A stretch of DNA of 64,000 bases from Flavobacteriaceae bacterium Ap0902 (GTDB taxonomy: Bacteria; Bacteroidota; Bacteroidia; Flavobacteriales; Weeksellaceae), in NCBI GenBank assembly GCA_009835005.1, contig WTFG01000002.1, forward strand, positions 1-64,000, given 5' to 3'. Both the position numbers and the translations under genes were made by a program. Shown in pieces: positions 33,707 through 41,267 of the stretch (position 1 is its first letter; every line of letters starts with the position of its first letter). The notes beneath the pieces are model-generated. The model did no database searches and was not told the DNA's origin. It saw nothing but the letters and a program-made list of their open reading frames with translations.

Positions 33707-33798
33707 AATAAAACCGACAAACACAATTAAGTATTTGCCGGAGTAGGGGTCGAGGGTGGTGTTCCCCCAACCATTGCAAATATACAAAAAAATAAATC

Positions 33799-33924
33799 CT
33801 ATGAAAAATCAATTGAATTTAAAAGCTCTTTTAGATAGTCTTGGGTCTGATTGCTCTCTGCAACCAAATCCTGATAAAACTTCTGTTTCACGTCTGCAGT
33901 GGTATGATGTTCAAAATCTTTCAT
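33799..33924 (-). CDS. Small acidic protein opposite the MuF 3' region
   Basis: A 41-residue frame (MKDFEHHTTADVKQKFYQDL ... SNQTQDYLKELLNSIDFS), soluble and helical. It looks more protein-like than the plus-strand frame over the same bases. It lies between the MuF toxin and gpG on the opposite strand. Could be an expressed small gene (even an immunity factor) or chance; low certainty. Confidence 0.35.
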   Translation of the reverse strand: MKDFEHHTTADVKQKFYQDLVAESNQTQDYLKELLNSIDFS

Positions 33925-33964
33925 ATAATATAAATATTGTCGTTTATCACACAAAATTAACAAA

Positions 33965-34471
33965 ATGAAACCAGAAGATTTTTTAAAAACCACACTTACA
34001 GACATCAAGGTAAAACTAACCGATGAATTTGATAAAAATTTTGAGCGTAAAGCTTTCTTTGATGAAAAATGGCCACAACCAAAGCTACATAATCGGCGTG
34101 GTTCTGTAATGATGCGTAGTGGTAAATTAAGGCGTTCCATTCAATCCAAATTAACCTCCAGAGGTATAGAGTTTAGTAGTGCAATGCCGTATGCCGATAT
34201 TCAAAATAATGGTGGTAAAGTAGAAGTTACCGCCAAAATGAAGCGCTTTTTTTGGGCAATGTATTATAAAGCCAGTAATGGGAGTAAGAATAAAACTAAT
34301 TTATCTATCGAGGCTAAACAATGGAAAGCCCTCGCCTTAATGAAAGTAGGACAAAAAATGAAAATAGAACAACGCCAATTTATGGGACATCACCCACAGG
34401 TGGATAAATTCATTAAAGAAATTATCACCCGCAATTTAAACGAATTAGACATTAAACCATTTAAGAAATAA
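33965..34471 (+). CDS. Virion morphogenesis protein (Mu gpG-like)
   Basis: 168 residues: NFERKAFFDEKWPQPKLHNR RG, then MMRSGKLRRSIQSKLTSRGI EFSSAMPYADIQNNGGKVEV and a C-terminal RQFMGHHPQVDKFIKEII. These are the landmarks of the phage virion morphogenesis family (LR.si....t...v.i.s..pYA.iHn.G; rpFlG). It follows MuF as gpG follows gpF in Mu. Head completion/tail attachment role. Confidence 0.85.
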   Translation: MKPEDFLKTTLTDIKVKLTDEFDKNFERKAFFDEKWPQPKLHNRRGSVMMRSGKLRRSIQSKLTSRGIEFSSAMPYADIQNNGGKVEVTAKMKRFFWAMYYKASNGSKNKTNLSIEAKQWKALALMKVGQKMKIEQRQFMGHHPQVDKFIKEIITRNLNELDIKPFKK

Positions 34472-34473
34472 GT

Positions 34474-34764
34474 ATGAAAGCATTATTACTACAATTACAA
34501 GAAAGAATAGCCGAAATAAGTGACATTAAATATGTGGATGAAGATTGGGGACAGCTGGACTATTATAGCCCTAATATGCCTGTACAATGGCCGTGTTGTT
34601 TGATTGATATTCAGTCGGTGGATTACTCTAATTTAGGAATTGATTTAAATAAAACGCCAAAAAACAGACAAAACGCAAGGATTCAAATTGCTTTTACTTT
34701 GGCTAATATGAAATTAACTAATACCAGTATGAAAGCACATACCTTCTGGTCAGCTGAAAATTGA
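34474..34764 (+). CDS. Truncated tail-terminator-like protein
   Basis: 96 residues: MKALLLQLQERIAEISDIKY VDEDWGQLDYY, then PVQWPCCLIDIQSVDYSNLG and ARIQIAFTLANMKL. This is the start of a ~150-residue gp37-like protein following gpG, but it breaks off at KAHTFWSAEN where unrelated coding sequence begins (about 34745). The expected C-terminal helix is missing. It is probably inactivated by insertion of a displaced cassette (34751-35227), unless another gene supplies the function. Confidence 0.55.
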   Translation: MKALLLQLQERIAEISDIKYVDEDWGQLDYYSPNMPVQWPCCLIDIQSVDYSNLGIDLNKTPKNRQNARIQIAFTLANMKLTNTSMKAHTFWSAEN

Positions 34765-35227
34765 GTTTAAAAACAACGCTGCCCAGAGTGGGAAGATATT
34801 TGATAAAAGTGCGTATGAAGAGGGCTTGACAAACCAAGAGAAAAAAGAAGCATTCAATTTATCCAATCGGGTACAAACTAAAACGTTATACAAAGAATCT
34901 TTAAAAAGCTTTAAGGGTGTTTTAGATACCAATTTAGGAACGGTTCTTAAAAACAAGGTAGGTGTTAATAAAACTTATAATATTAATAGAGGAAATTATT
35001 TGGATCAGCAAACAGCTTTGAATGCTCTTGATAATTTAGAAATTTATCTAAATAACTATAAAGGAAAAATTAACGTGCGGCCTCCGCATAATTTGGGGAA
35101 AACAGAAAGAAAAAAATCTTTGATTGGTTACTTTACTTTTAAAACAGAAGACGGTTTTGAAATTTGCTTGGAAGCAGATCAAGCGTTGGAACAAGATTGG
35201 AAACTCTATTATATAAAAAAACGGTAA
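34751..35227 (+). pseudogene. Orphan C-terminal cassette, possibly an alternative MuF tail
   Basis: The frame is open from about 34751 without a start (LKIEFKNNAAQSGKIFDKSA ... ALEQDWKLYYIKKR); the first ATG/TTG-type start is 34826. It begins with a 'QLK[IV]' segment reminiscent of GQLKVSSKHGKNEK in the MuF C-extein and ends in a beta-rich domain (GYFTFKTEDGFEICLEADQA). Lack of start, abrupt junction and a terminator behind suggest a displaced C-terminal module of a polymorphic protein. No family recognised. Confidence 0.45.
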
Positions 35228-35316
35228 TGAATTAAGGCCGAGATTGACCACGAGGGTTCAACGTATCGGCAACATTACCGTATGGCAAATATACAAACAA
35301 TTTCTATACCAACTAA

Positions 35317-35349
35317 AAAAGGCGATTAAACATAGTTTAATCGCCTTTT
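35317..35349. terminator. Bidirectional terminator between convergent operons
   Basis: AAAAGGCGATTAAAC / GTTTAATCGCCTTTT-type stem with loop ATAG, A/T-rich on both flanks. It separates the rightward head operon from the leftward genes beginning with the early operon's last members. Confidence 0.85.
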
Positions 35350-35356
35350 AAATGTT

Positions 35357-35539
35357 TTAATATTCATAGCCCTTTTCACGTTTTATGATGGCTTCTATGG
35401 TTCTAGGAGCAATAAAATAGCGCTCTTCTATCTTAGAGATGATAGCATCAACACGCCATTGCGGGTACTTTTGCACCAACTTATCAAAGGCATCTCGCAC
35501 CGCCTTATTTCTTTTTGCAAGTCGCTCCCGCTTTGTCAT
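35357..35539 (-). CDS. Small phage protein, possible DNA binder
   Basis: 60 residues, basic (MTKRERLAKRNKAVRDAFDK), with YPQWRVDAIISKIEERYFIA PRTIEAII in a helix-turn-helix-like pattern. Similar short basic proteins recur in Bacteroidota Mu-like elements. It ends just before the terminator at 35317-35349. Function unknown. Confidence 0.5.
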   Translation of the reverse strand: MTKRERLAKRNKAVRDAFDKLVQKYPQWRVDAIISKIEERYFIAPRTIEAIIKREKGYEY

Positions 35540-35581
35540 AACGCAAAAATAGGCTATGGCGGGGATTGTTGCAAGTTGGGG

Positions 35582-35950
35582 TTACTCTAATGCATACTTT
35601 GTAATCTCTATTGCATCATCATAAATATTATCATCAAATGGCATTGTATAAAAGCCATAATCGGGCGGCATAACGTCAAAAGATTCCGCGATAGCCATTA
35701 AGCTAAAATACCCACTTCCAAATTTGGATATATCTGCGCCTTTTTTATAAAAAAAGAAAAAAGTAGTTTGATCATCAATTGAATAATCTTTTACGTATTG
35801 TTTCATATCCTCTACAGTTGCTTCACTTGAATAAGTGCAAAAAGAATAAAGTGCTCCTTGAAATTCTTGCGATGACTCTCTTGTAATTTTAGGGTCAGAA
35901 CAAGAATTAAGAAATAGGATTGAAACAACAATTAATAAAAAGTTTTTCAT
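35582..35950 (-). CDS. Prophage-encoded lipoprotein (moron)
   Basis: 122 residues, MKNFLLIVVSILFLNSCSDP with lipobox LNSC (Cys17). The mature ~105 residues are acidic and aromatic-rich (TTFFFFYKKGADISKFGSGY). It is framed by the early-operon terminator upstream (35977-36003) and a spacer downstream, so it probably has its own promoter, like morons expressed from prophage. Surface exclusion of other phages is a reasonable guess but untested. Confidence 0.55.
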   Translation of the reverse strand: MKNFLLIVVSILFLNSCSDPKITRESSQEFQGALYSFCTYSSEATVEDMKQYVKDYSIDDQTTFFFFYKKGADISKFGSGYFSLMAIAESFDVMPPDYGFYTMPFDDNIYDDAIEITKYALE

Positions 35951-35969
35951 AGTGTTAATTTCCTATAAA

Positions 35970-36003
35970 ACTAAAAAAACCGCCTTGATAATCAAAGCGG
36001 TTT
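35970..36003 (-). terminator. Terminator of the early operon
   Basis: AAACCGC/GCGGTTT stem (35977-35983 with 35997-36003) followed on the minus strand by seven T's. It lies after the ATPase gene stop at 36042 and before the lipoprotein start. Confidence 0.75.
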
Positions 36004-36041
36004 GATTTAAATATTTTCTGCGGCTTTTTTTATGTAATCTT

Positions 36042-36689
36042 TCAAAACATCAATATGATGCTGTGTGATTTTTTCTTGTTGATGATATACGGTGTCAGCT
36101 CGTCGCCCCCGCATCTGCTTTTGTTTACATAAGCTTTGAAATGTTCTACCTTGATTACTGCTTGGCTATCCCACATAATGGCATCGGCTACAGCTCCTTT
36201 GGGCATTCCTTTGCTCATTTGTGAAGTCCATATAAACAATGTGTCCGGAAAGCGTTCTATTAGATTAAAGTAGTCGCCATCTCTTTTTCCCCTAAAACAA
36301 TATTGAACACTATCTACAAATACTATTTTCGGTTGGTTACGTCTATCAAGTCGTTTTACCATATCATCATAAAACTCACTTTGAAATACGTATTTACCCT
36401 TTACCGCCTTAACGTTATTCAATTCCAATGAGCGGATAAAACTGGCACTCATTCCCTCTTCAACTGTGTTATAAAAGACTTTCCCAAACTCACACAAGTA
36501 TTTCATTAATTGAAGTGCGTATGTTGTTTTTCCGTGTCCGGAGCCTCCATAAATCAAAATACTTGATGCCCTTTCAGGATTTCCTAAGTGCCTAAGCCAT
36601 TCGCCTTGAAAGTCTAATATTTTAAATTTTGCTTTCTCAGCATCCTCGTGGCTATAGTACCTTGGTATTGTCAATGCTGCTTTAGCCAT
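36042..36689 (-). CDS. RecA/DnaB-type ATPase, paralogue of 36927-37553
   Basis: 215 residues. Walker A is LIYGGSGHGKTTYALQL near residue 50; Walker B is KIVFVDSVQY near residue 118, followed by an Ile/Trp strand with a sensor-like region (FIWTSQMSKGMPKGAVADAI). Both paralogues begin with an 'KTLDFQGEW/KILDFQGEW' segment. RecA-like single-domain ATPases of this kind lie downstream of MuB in Bacteroidota Mu-like phages; role unknown, possibly replication or recombination support. The 3' part ends in IILMF rather than the longer tail of its paralogue. Confidence 0.7.
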   Translation of the reverse strand: MAKAALTIPRYYSHEDAEKAKFKILDFQGEWLRHLGNPERASSILIYGGSGHGKTTYALQLMKYLCEFGKVFYNTVEEGMSASFIRSLELNNVKAVKGKYVFQSEFYDDMVKRLDRRNQPKIVFVDSVQYCFRGKRDGDYFNLIERFPDTLFIWTSQMSKGMPKGAVADAIMWDSQAVIKVEHFKAYVNKSRCGGDELTPYIINKKKSHSIILMF

Positions 36690-36918
36690 TATTCATTAAT
36701 CTTTGTTTTTCTATTTCTGTTCTTACTTTTCTCAAACTTCCTTTTGTTTTGGCGTACATTTGCGTTGGTGTCAATGTTGAATTATTTGCTCTTGATACTT
36801 GGGCAATTTGTTTTAAATAAAACTCTTTTAACGCCTCTTTGCCGTCCGGGCTAACCTTTTTATAATTGTTCCCATATCTATCAAATATTTCCGTGTAGCC
36901 AACCTTATTAAGGTTCTT
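36682..36918 (-). CDS. Start-less frame between the two ATPase genes
   Basis: About 77 codons open from 36918 to the TAA at 36682, reading ...EIFDRYGNNYKKVSPDGKEA LKEFYLKQIAQVSRANNSTL ... KVRTEIEKQRLMNNG. It overlaps the next gene by 8 bases (ATGGCTAA), which looks like a real operon joint, and its codon pattern is protein-like. No ATG, GTG or TTG lies near its 5' end, so the start is unusual, supplied by frameshift from the gene before, or lost. Confidence 0.45.
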   Translation of the reverse strand, partial: KNLNKVGYTEIFDRYGNNYKKVSPDGKEALKEFYLKQIAQVSRANNSTLTPTQMYAKTKGSLRKVRTEIEKQRLMNNG

Positions 36919-36926
36919 TTATCGGT

Positions 36927-37553
36927 TTATTTTACCTCTCCGTGGTATTTGGCGGCTCCGTCATGCCAGATAGTGTAAGGTTCGCCACCGCCGTTTAAGC
37001 GACCTTCTGGAAAGGCTCTAAAGCCCTCTACTGGTATCTTTATATCTACATCATAGCGGATGAATTGTGCTAAGGCTCCTTTGGGTTCTTTGCCCTGGGC
37101 GTGGCTCAAAAAAATCAATCCTTTATTTTTAGACTTCATATATTCTTTTAATTCTTTGTATTCCTTTCTAGTGATCCCCGCGTATTGGATTGAATCAACA
37201 ATTAAGAACTGTGGACTTTTATGCCGTTTCATTCTCGCCACCATCTCACCCCAAGGCTCTCTGTCTAACAAGATGAACTTACCATCTACGCTCTCCATAA
37301 AGTGGCGCTCCATTGCCATTTGAAAGGTGTGTGAAACGCCTTCCTCCATAGAGTTATAGGCTACTCTTCCGAAATTGCACAAGTATTTGGCTAGTTGGAT
37401 CATGAAATCCGTTTTCCCGTTACTAGAACCTCCCCAGGCCATAGCAGAGAATGCTTTGTCTGGCTGACCCAATGACGCTTTCCACTCGCCCTGAAAATCC
37501 AGCGTTTTGAAGCGTTTATTTAAAATATTAGATACAGAATAGGCTCGTTTCAT
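36927..37553 (-). CDS. RecA/DnaB-type ATPase
   Basis: 208 residues. Modified Walker A AWGGSSNGKTDFMIQL near residue 45 (GGSSNGKTD instead of GGSGHGKTT) and Walker B FLIVDSIQYAG near residue 117. A further strand, GLIFLSHAQGKEPKGALAQF, matches WTSQMSKGMPKGAVADA of its paralogue, confirming common origin. The P-loop variation suggests the two may have divided tasks, as hetero-oligomer or with one poorly active member. Confidence 0.7.
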   Translation of the reverse strand: MKRAYSVSNILNKRFKTLDFQGEWKASLGQPDKAFSAMAWGGSSNGKTDFMIQLAKYLCNFGRVAYNSMEEGVSHTFQMAMERHFMESVDGKFILLDREPWGEMVARMKRHKSPQFLIVDSIQYAGITRKEYKELKEYMKSKNKGLIFLSHAQGKEPKGALAQFIRYDVDIKIPVEGFRAFPEGRLNGGGEPYTIWHDGAAKYHGEVK

Positions 37554-37592
37554 AAAAGGATAAATACTGTTTAAGTTTGTTTTAAATATTGT

Positions 37593-38450
37593 TTAATCAG
37601 AGTTTTTATTGGCTAACTTTAAAGCATGCACCTTACGTTTTACCCTTCTTAAATCACCTTCGCACTCCTTCCAAACTTCTTTGATTTGTTCTTTCTCTGT
37701 AATACCATTTACGTGGCATAATTGAATCACATCTTGCTGGGTCACTCCTGCTAGTTCTATGAATTTCCTACCAATACGGCTATAAATCTCGTTGTATCCT
37801 TTTTTATTAAGTTTTAATCCTCTTTTAATTCTTTTTTCTAAGTGATCGGTAGCACAAATCACAATGCCGCAATGATCCTCCAACTGGTTATATATGGTTA
37901 TAAAGAAATAAAGCACCTGATCTGTCACTTTATCAAATTCATCTAAAAGCAATACAGGGCTTTCCGCCGCCTTCAATAGGCGTACAACTTCACTCATCAT
38001 GTCATTAATGGTAAGTCCAGAATAATCACGCCCCATGCTGGTTAATAACTCACCCATAAAGGCTTTACGATTCCAGTATTCGTTGCATTGCACCATATAA
38101 GCCTCACTATGTTGACGCTCATATTCTTTAAGCGTATATGTCTTACCTCCGCCAGCGCTTTCTACAACCGCATATACTTGACTATTTGTTTGCGCATCAG
38201 AAATAACATTGGATAGAATTTGGTAATTAGCAGTTTCCACACCAATCCAATCCGTTTTTTCGACGCCAATTTGTGATTCAATACTGCGCCATTTACCGTC
38301 ACTTATTCTATCCCAATTATTATTTAGTACTTGAGATATTAGGGCGGACGAAACGTCCTTTAAAGTGTTAGCCGCTTTGTTCTGCCCACCTTTTCGCTCA
38401 CAGTACCCCTTGAGCGCATTAGTAATTTTTTGTTTTCTTTGATTATTCAT
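37593..38450 (-). CDS. MuB-like AAA+ ATPase, transposition target protein
   Basis: 285 residues from ATG 38450 (MNNQRKQKITNALKGYCERK); the upstream in-frame extension crosses a hairpin and is unlikely. The N-terminal 60 residues form a lambda-repressor-like helix-turn-helix (NKAANTLKDVSSALISQVLN). Walker A is VVESAGGGKTYTLK; Walker B is PVLLLDEFDKVTD; then CATDHLEKRIKRG (sensor region). The architecture and the place directly behind MuA are as in Mu. It binds target DNA, activates MuA, and gives target immunity. Confidence 0.9.
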   Translation of the reverse strand: MNNQRKQKITNALKGYCERKGGQNKAANTLKDVSSALISQVLNNNWDRISDGKWRSIESQIGVEKTDWIGVETANYQILSNVISDAQTNSQVYAVVESAGGGKTYTLKEYERQHSEAYMVQCNEYWNRKAFMGELLTSMGRDYSGLTINDMMSEVVRLLKAAESPVLLLDEFDKVTDQVLYFFITIYNQLEDHCGIVICATDHLEKRIKRGLKLNKKGYNEIYSRIGRKFIELAGVTQQDVIQLCHVNGITEKEQIKEVWKECEGDLRRVKRKVHALKLANKNSD

Positions 38451-38472
38451 AACTTCGTGTATCTTAATTAGC

Positions 38473-38492
38473 GCCCCGCAAGGGGCTTTTTT
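38473..38492. other. Hairpin between muA and muB
   Basis: GCCCC-GCAA-GGGGC followed by TTTTTT on the plus strand. No plus-strand gene reads into it. It lies in the 52-base gap between the MuA stop and the MuB start, so it may act on the minus transcript as an RNA stability or attenuation element, or stop antisense transcription. Confidence 0.55.
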
Positions 38493-38502
38493 ATGTTTTA
38501 TT

Positions 38503-40512
38503 TTAAAGCCTACTGGCAATATCTATCTCCTCTATTGGTAATGCCTCTAAATCATCATCCCAATCTTGATTGCTTAATTTCTTTTGGTATTCGCCAATCT
38601 CACCAGACTTTTTACGGCCTCTCTTACTTCGCTCCAGTCCTTTTATGTTTGGACGGTTGAGCCCTTGTTGTTCGTTAGTCATACCAAATTCCTCAAGTAA
38701 TTCCTCCATTTTATCTCTCTTGACAATACGTTGCTCCTGGTTTGCCTGTAGAACCTTTCTAATGTGAGACTGTTCCCAATCTTCTTGCATCTGCATTGCT
38801 CTACCAACTTCTTTTTTCGTTTGTGCAACCGTCACGAACCTCAATCCTAGAGGTGTATCCTCAAAAAGTCTAATTTCACTCATGTCTTCTGGGTCAAACT
38901 TGACGATGTAGGATTTGCCTACAGATTTGCTTAACCAGTCTAAATCTGGCATTCCTTGCTCGTCATAGACCATGTAATCATATTTCACTTTGCTTTCTCT
39001 AAAAGAAATACCACTCGCATCGGCTTTAATGGTCTTAGGTCGAGTTACCCAGAACATGTCTACCATATCCCATATTTCTACTTTCTTAGTGTCAGGATTG
39101 TGGCTTTCATAATACATATCTATGCGTGGTTTTCCAGTCTTGTGGTGCGGAGCAGCATTCCACTCACGTCTGCGCTGTTCATAAATGGCTTTAACTTCTT
39201 CTAGGGTTGGAAGTTTTGCTTTATTAGCCAAAATCATCTCCATGTTGGCTTTAGATTCTTGTTTTTTAGCAGTAATATTTTGCCCAGTAAAGAACCAATC
39301 TTGCTTTAGGTAATGTTGTTGGAATCTACCAAACAGACTTTCTATCGTTTTAGATTTACCATTATATGGCTGTGTTGCTGTTTGTATTTTGGCGATTTTG
39401 CTTAAAAAATTACCTGCCTGTAACTTTCCGTGTCCTCCCTGATTATCATACTTGATTTGATAGGGTCTAAATCCTGCTGTTTGAATTGCCATTTTGTAAG
39501 CCGAGTATTGTGCTTCATAATTCTCGGTAGGGCTAATATGGAAGCCTAAAAGCACCTCACTAAAGGCGTCCATCACTTCATACACTTGGCAGGTTGCCAT
39601 TTCACCGCTTTCCGTTAAATAGTAGTAGTTTAACTTTGTACCATCAGAGAACCAAAGCGAATCCCTAAAGGCTGGCATTTTAGTTTTGAGTTGATAGCCA
39701 AACTTCTCTTTGGCCGCCAATTCACCATGCCTGTAACCATACCATAAGGGTTGAATTTCTGGACTATATAAATAATTGTATAATGTTTTATCAGAGTTAA
39801 TAATCTTCCAACCTTTCTCTGGCGCTATCTGATTGTACTCTGCCTGCAGTTGGATTAATGTAGTACATTTATTCACCTGATTGCTCCACCTTGCTAAAAC
39901 CCAACGTGTGGCATCTTCTGTTAATTTTTGAGCGGCAGTATTCAAGAAGTTACCATGGATTAAACACTCATAACCTTCTTTTAAGTACGCATTATACTTT
40001 TGTTTTAACCTGCGGTGGTTAGAAGGGAGTTTATGTTTGTAGGTGTGTTCTGGTAGGTTAGCAACCGCCTCAGCCATTTTCTTCCAAGCCTTAACTTTAC
40101 CTCCAAACTTTCTGCAGGTAACCACATTGGTTATTACGTGATGGCAAGTATTAAGGATCATAGCCGTATGGGTGTATTCAATTTGAGTATCCTCTGGTAA
40201 GGCAGAACCATCCTCCAGGGTGTAATCTCTATAAAAAGCCTCTGCCTTGTAATCTGGTTTGATATAATCTCTAAAAATGATATGCTTTGTTTTTTCGTAT
40301 GGATCGCCCACTTGCTCAATAATCAATTCTTTGAAACGCTTAGGAATACTCTCAAACGCCACCAATGCTTTACGCCCATTGCCACCATTCACAAGACGAG
40401 TAATTTTACCACGCCTTAATAAGGCCTTATAGTTTGGTTCACTCATAATCTCAGCATCTTCATAGAGCCAAGCGGCATGTATACATAATGTATTTTCGTA
40501 GTATTCAAACAT
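38503..40512 (-). CDS. MuA-like DDE transposase
   Basis: 669 residues. The N-terminus (NYKALLRRGKITRLVNGGNG RKALVAFESIPKRF) is an end-binding region. The DDE catalytic domain shows SLWFSDGTKLNYYYL (Asp, ~residue 283), YQIKYDNQGGHGK (second Asp, ~355) and SKTIESLFGRFQQHYL (Glu, ~390). A Mu-transposase C-terminal beta-barrel follows, then a basic tail (LERSKRGRKKSGEIGEY) that would contact MuB. It carries out replicative transposition. Confidence 0.95.
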   Translation of the reverse strand: MFEYYENTLCIHAAWLYEDAEIMSEPNYKALLRRGKITRLVNGGNGRKALVAFESIPKRFKELIIEQVGDPYEKTKHIIFRDYIKPDYKAEAFYRDYTLEDGSALPEDTQIEYTHTAMILNTCHHVITNVVTCRKFGGKVKAWKKMAEAVANLPEHTYKHKLPSNHRRLKQKYNAYLKEGYECLIHGNFLNTAAQKLTEDATRWVLARWSNQVNKCTTLIQLQAEYNQIAPEKGWKIINSDKTLYNYLYSPEIQPLWYGYRHGELAAKEKFGYQLKTKMPAFRDSLWFSDGTKLNYYYLTESGEMATCQVYEVMDAFSEVLLGFHISPTENYEAQYSAYKMAIQTAGFRPYQIKYDNQGGHGKLQAGNFLSKIAKIQTATQPYNGKSKTIESLFGRFQQHYLKQDWFFTGQNITAKKQESKANMEMILANKAKLPTLEEVKAIYEQRRREWNAAPHHKTGKPRIDMYYESHNPDTKKVEIWDMVDMFWVTRPKTIKADASGISFRESKVKYDYMVYDEQGMPDLDWLSKSVGKSYIVKFDPEDMSEIRLFEDTPLGLRFVTVAQTKKEVGRAMQMQEDWEQSHIRKVLQANQEQRIVKRDKMEELLEEFGMTNEQQGLNRPNIKGLERSKRGRKKSGEIGEYQKKLSNQDWDDDLEALPIEEIDIASRL

Positions 40513-40514
40513 GG

Positions 40515-40589
40515 TTATTCGGCGTTTACAGTATCTTTAATTTTATTGAGCCAATTTTCTATGGCCTGGTTTAGGTTTTGTTGTTCCAT
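40515..40589 (-). CDS. Possible 24-residue leader ORF before muA
   Basis: MEQQNLNQAIENWLNKIKDT VNAE, ending two bases before the muA ATG. The frame is clean and amphipathic helical. It may couple translation into muA or be a small early protein; no homologue known. Confidence 0.35.
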   Translation of the reverse strand: MEQQNLNQAIENWLNKIKDTVNAE

Positions 40590-40680
40590 TTGTTTTATTT
40601 TTGAAGTGTTTAACATTCTACCTATGAGTCATATAATATTGTTTGATAAAAATGTTTCCACTAAAAAAGAAATGATAGAA

Positions 40681-40983
40681 TTACAAGCCCTCTGCGAGGA
40701 TTTCTGCCGTAACAATGGTTTTTCTTGCGGTTGCGATTATTTTGGCTCTGAGTCTCCTTGGGGTTTCCGATTTTCTGCCTCTATAAGTTCTGAGCAAAAG
40801 GATGTCTTGGTTTATATGTCTTTGCTTTTCAACTTTGCTCATATCCACCAGTTCAGCCTCCTTAACTTTAACGTCTATCCCGAAGAAATCTAAATCTACT
40901 TTACTGGGTTTGTCTGTTCTAACCTCTTTCCAGCCGTCTAACAGAACCTCATTGCAATAATTAATCACCTCTATTGTTGCCAT
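40681..40983 (-). CDS. Hypothetical early protein
   Basis: 100 residues (MATIEVINYCNEVLLDGWKE, DLDFFGIDVKVKEAELVDMS). The direction and tight spacing (2 bases from the next early gene) fit the early operon. The overlapping plus-strand frame (40624-40893) also looks protein-like, so which strand is coding is not certain; the operon argument favours this one. Confidence 0.5.
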   Translation of the reverse strand: MATIEVINYCNEVLLDGWKEVRTDKPSKVDLDFFGIDVKVKEAELVDMSKVEKQRHINQDILLLRTYRGRKSETPRRLRAKIIATARKTIVTAEILAEGL

Positions 40984-40985
40984 AT

Positions 40986-41180
40986 CTATATTTTTTTTAA
41001 TGTTTTATTGATCTCTCTCTCTGCTATTTTGTAGTCTTCACAAATCTTGATAGAGGTTTCACTTGTCCTGTCACCTCGAAGGCTTGCGTAAATAAAGTGG
41101 GGAGAGGTGCCATATTTAACTCTTAGTCTTTTTATAATATCCTTATTGTAGGTATTATATTTTTGATTAGATTTACTCAT
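40986..41180 (-). CDS. Small early DNA-binding-like protein (Ner-position)
   Basis: 64 residues, basic (DIIKRLRVKYGTSPHFIYAS LRGDRTSETSIKICEDYKIA EREINKTLKKI). The helical pattern resembles a compact helix-turn-helix. It is the first gene of the early operon, divergent from the repressor, the place of Ner in Mu, which shuts off early and repressor transcription. Identity by position. Confidence 0.55.
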   Translation of the reverse strand: MSKSNQKYNTYNKDIIKRLRVKYGTSPHFIYASLRGDRTSETSIKICEDYKIAEREINKTLKKI

Positions 41181-41219
41181 TGTTTTATTTGTTTACAATT
41201 TCAATACAGCAAATATAAG

Positions 41220-41262
41220 AGATAATTTTCAACTAATTCAAGTATTTGAAGATAATTTTCAA
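41220..41262. promoter_or_regulatory. Operator region between repressor and early operon
   Basis: Two direct repeats of GATAATTTTCAA (41221-41232 and 41251-41262, 30 bp apart, about three helical turns) flank the inverted repeat TTCAA-GTAT-TTGAA (41238-41251 region). Located in the 87-bp divergent gap between the early genes and the repressor start, as expected for repressor binding sites. Confidence 0.65.
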
Positions 41263-41267
41263 TAATC

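Noticed and set aside
40624-40893. Plus-strand frame (MSHIILFDKNVSTKK...) opposite the early gene at 40681-40983
   Set aside because: It looks partly protein-like, but it runs against the early operon, has no neighbour to join, and overlaps a minus-strand frame with correct operon spacing. Kept only as an alternative.
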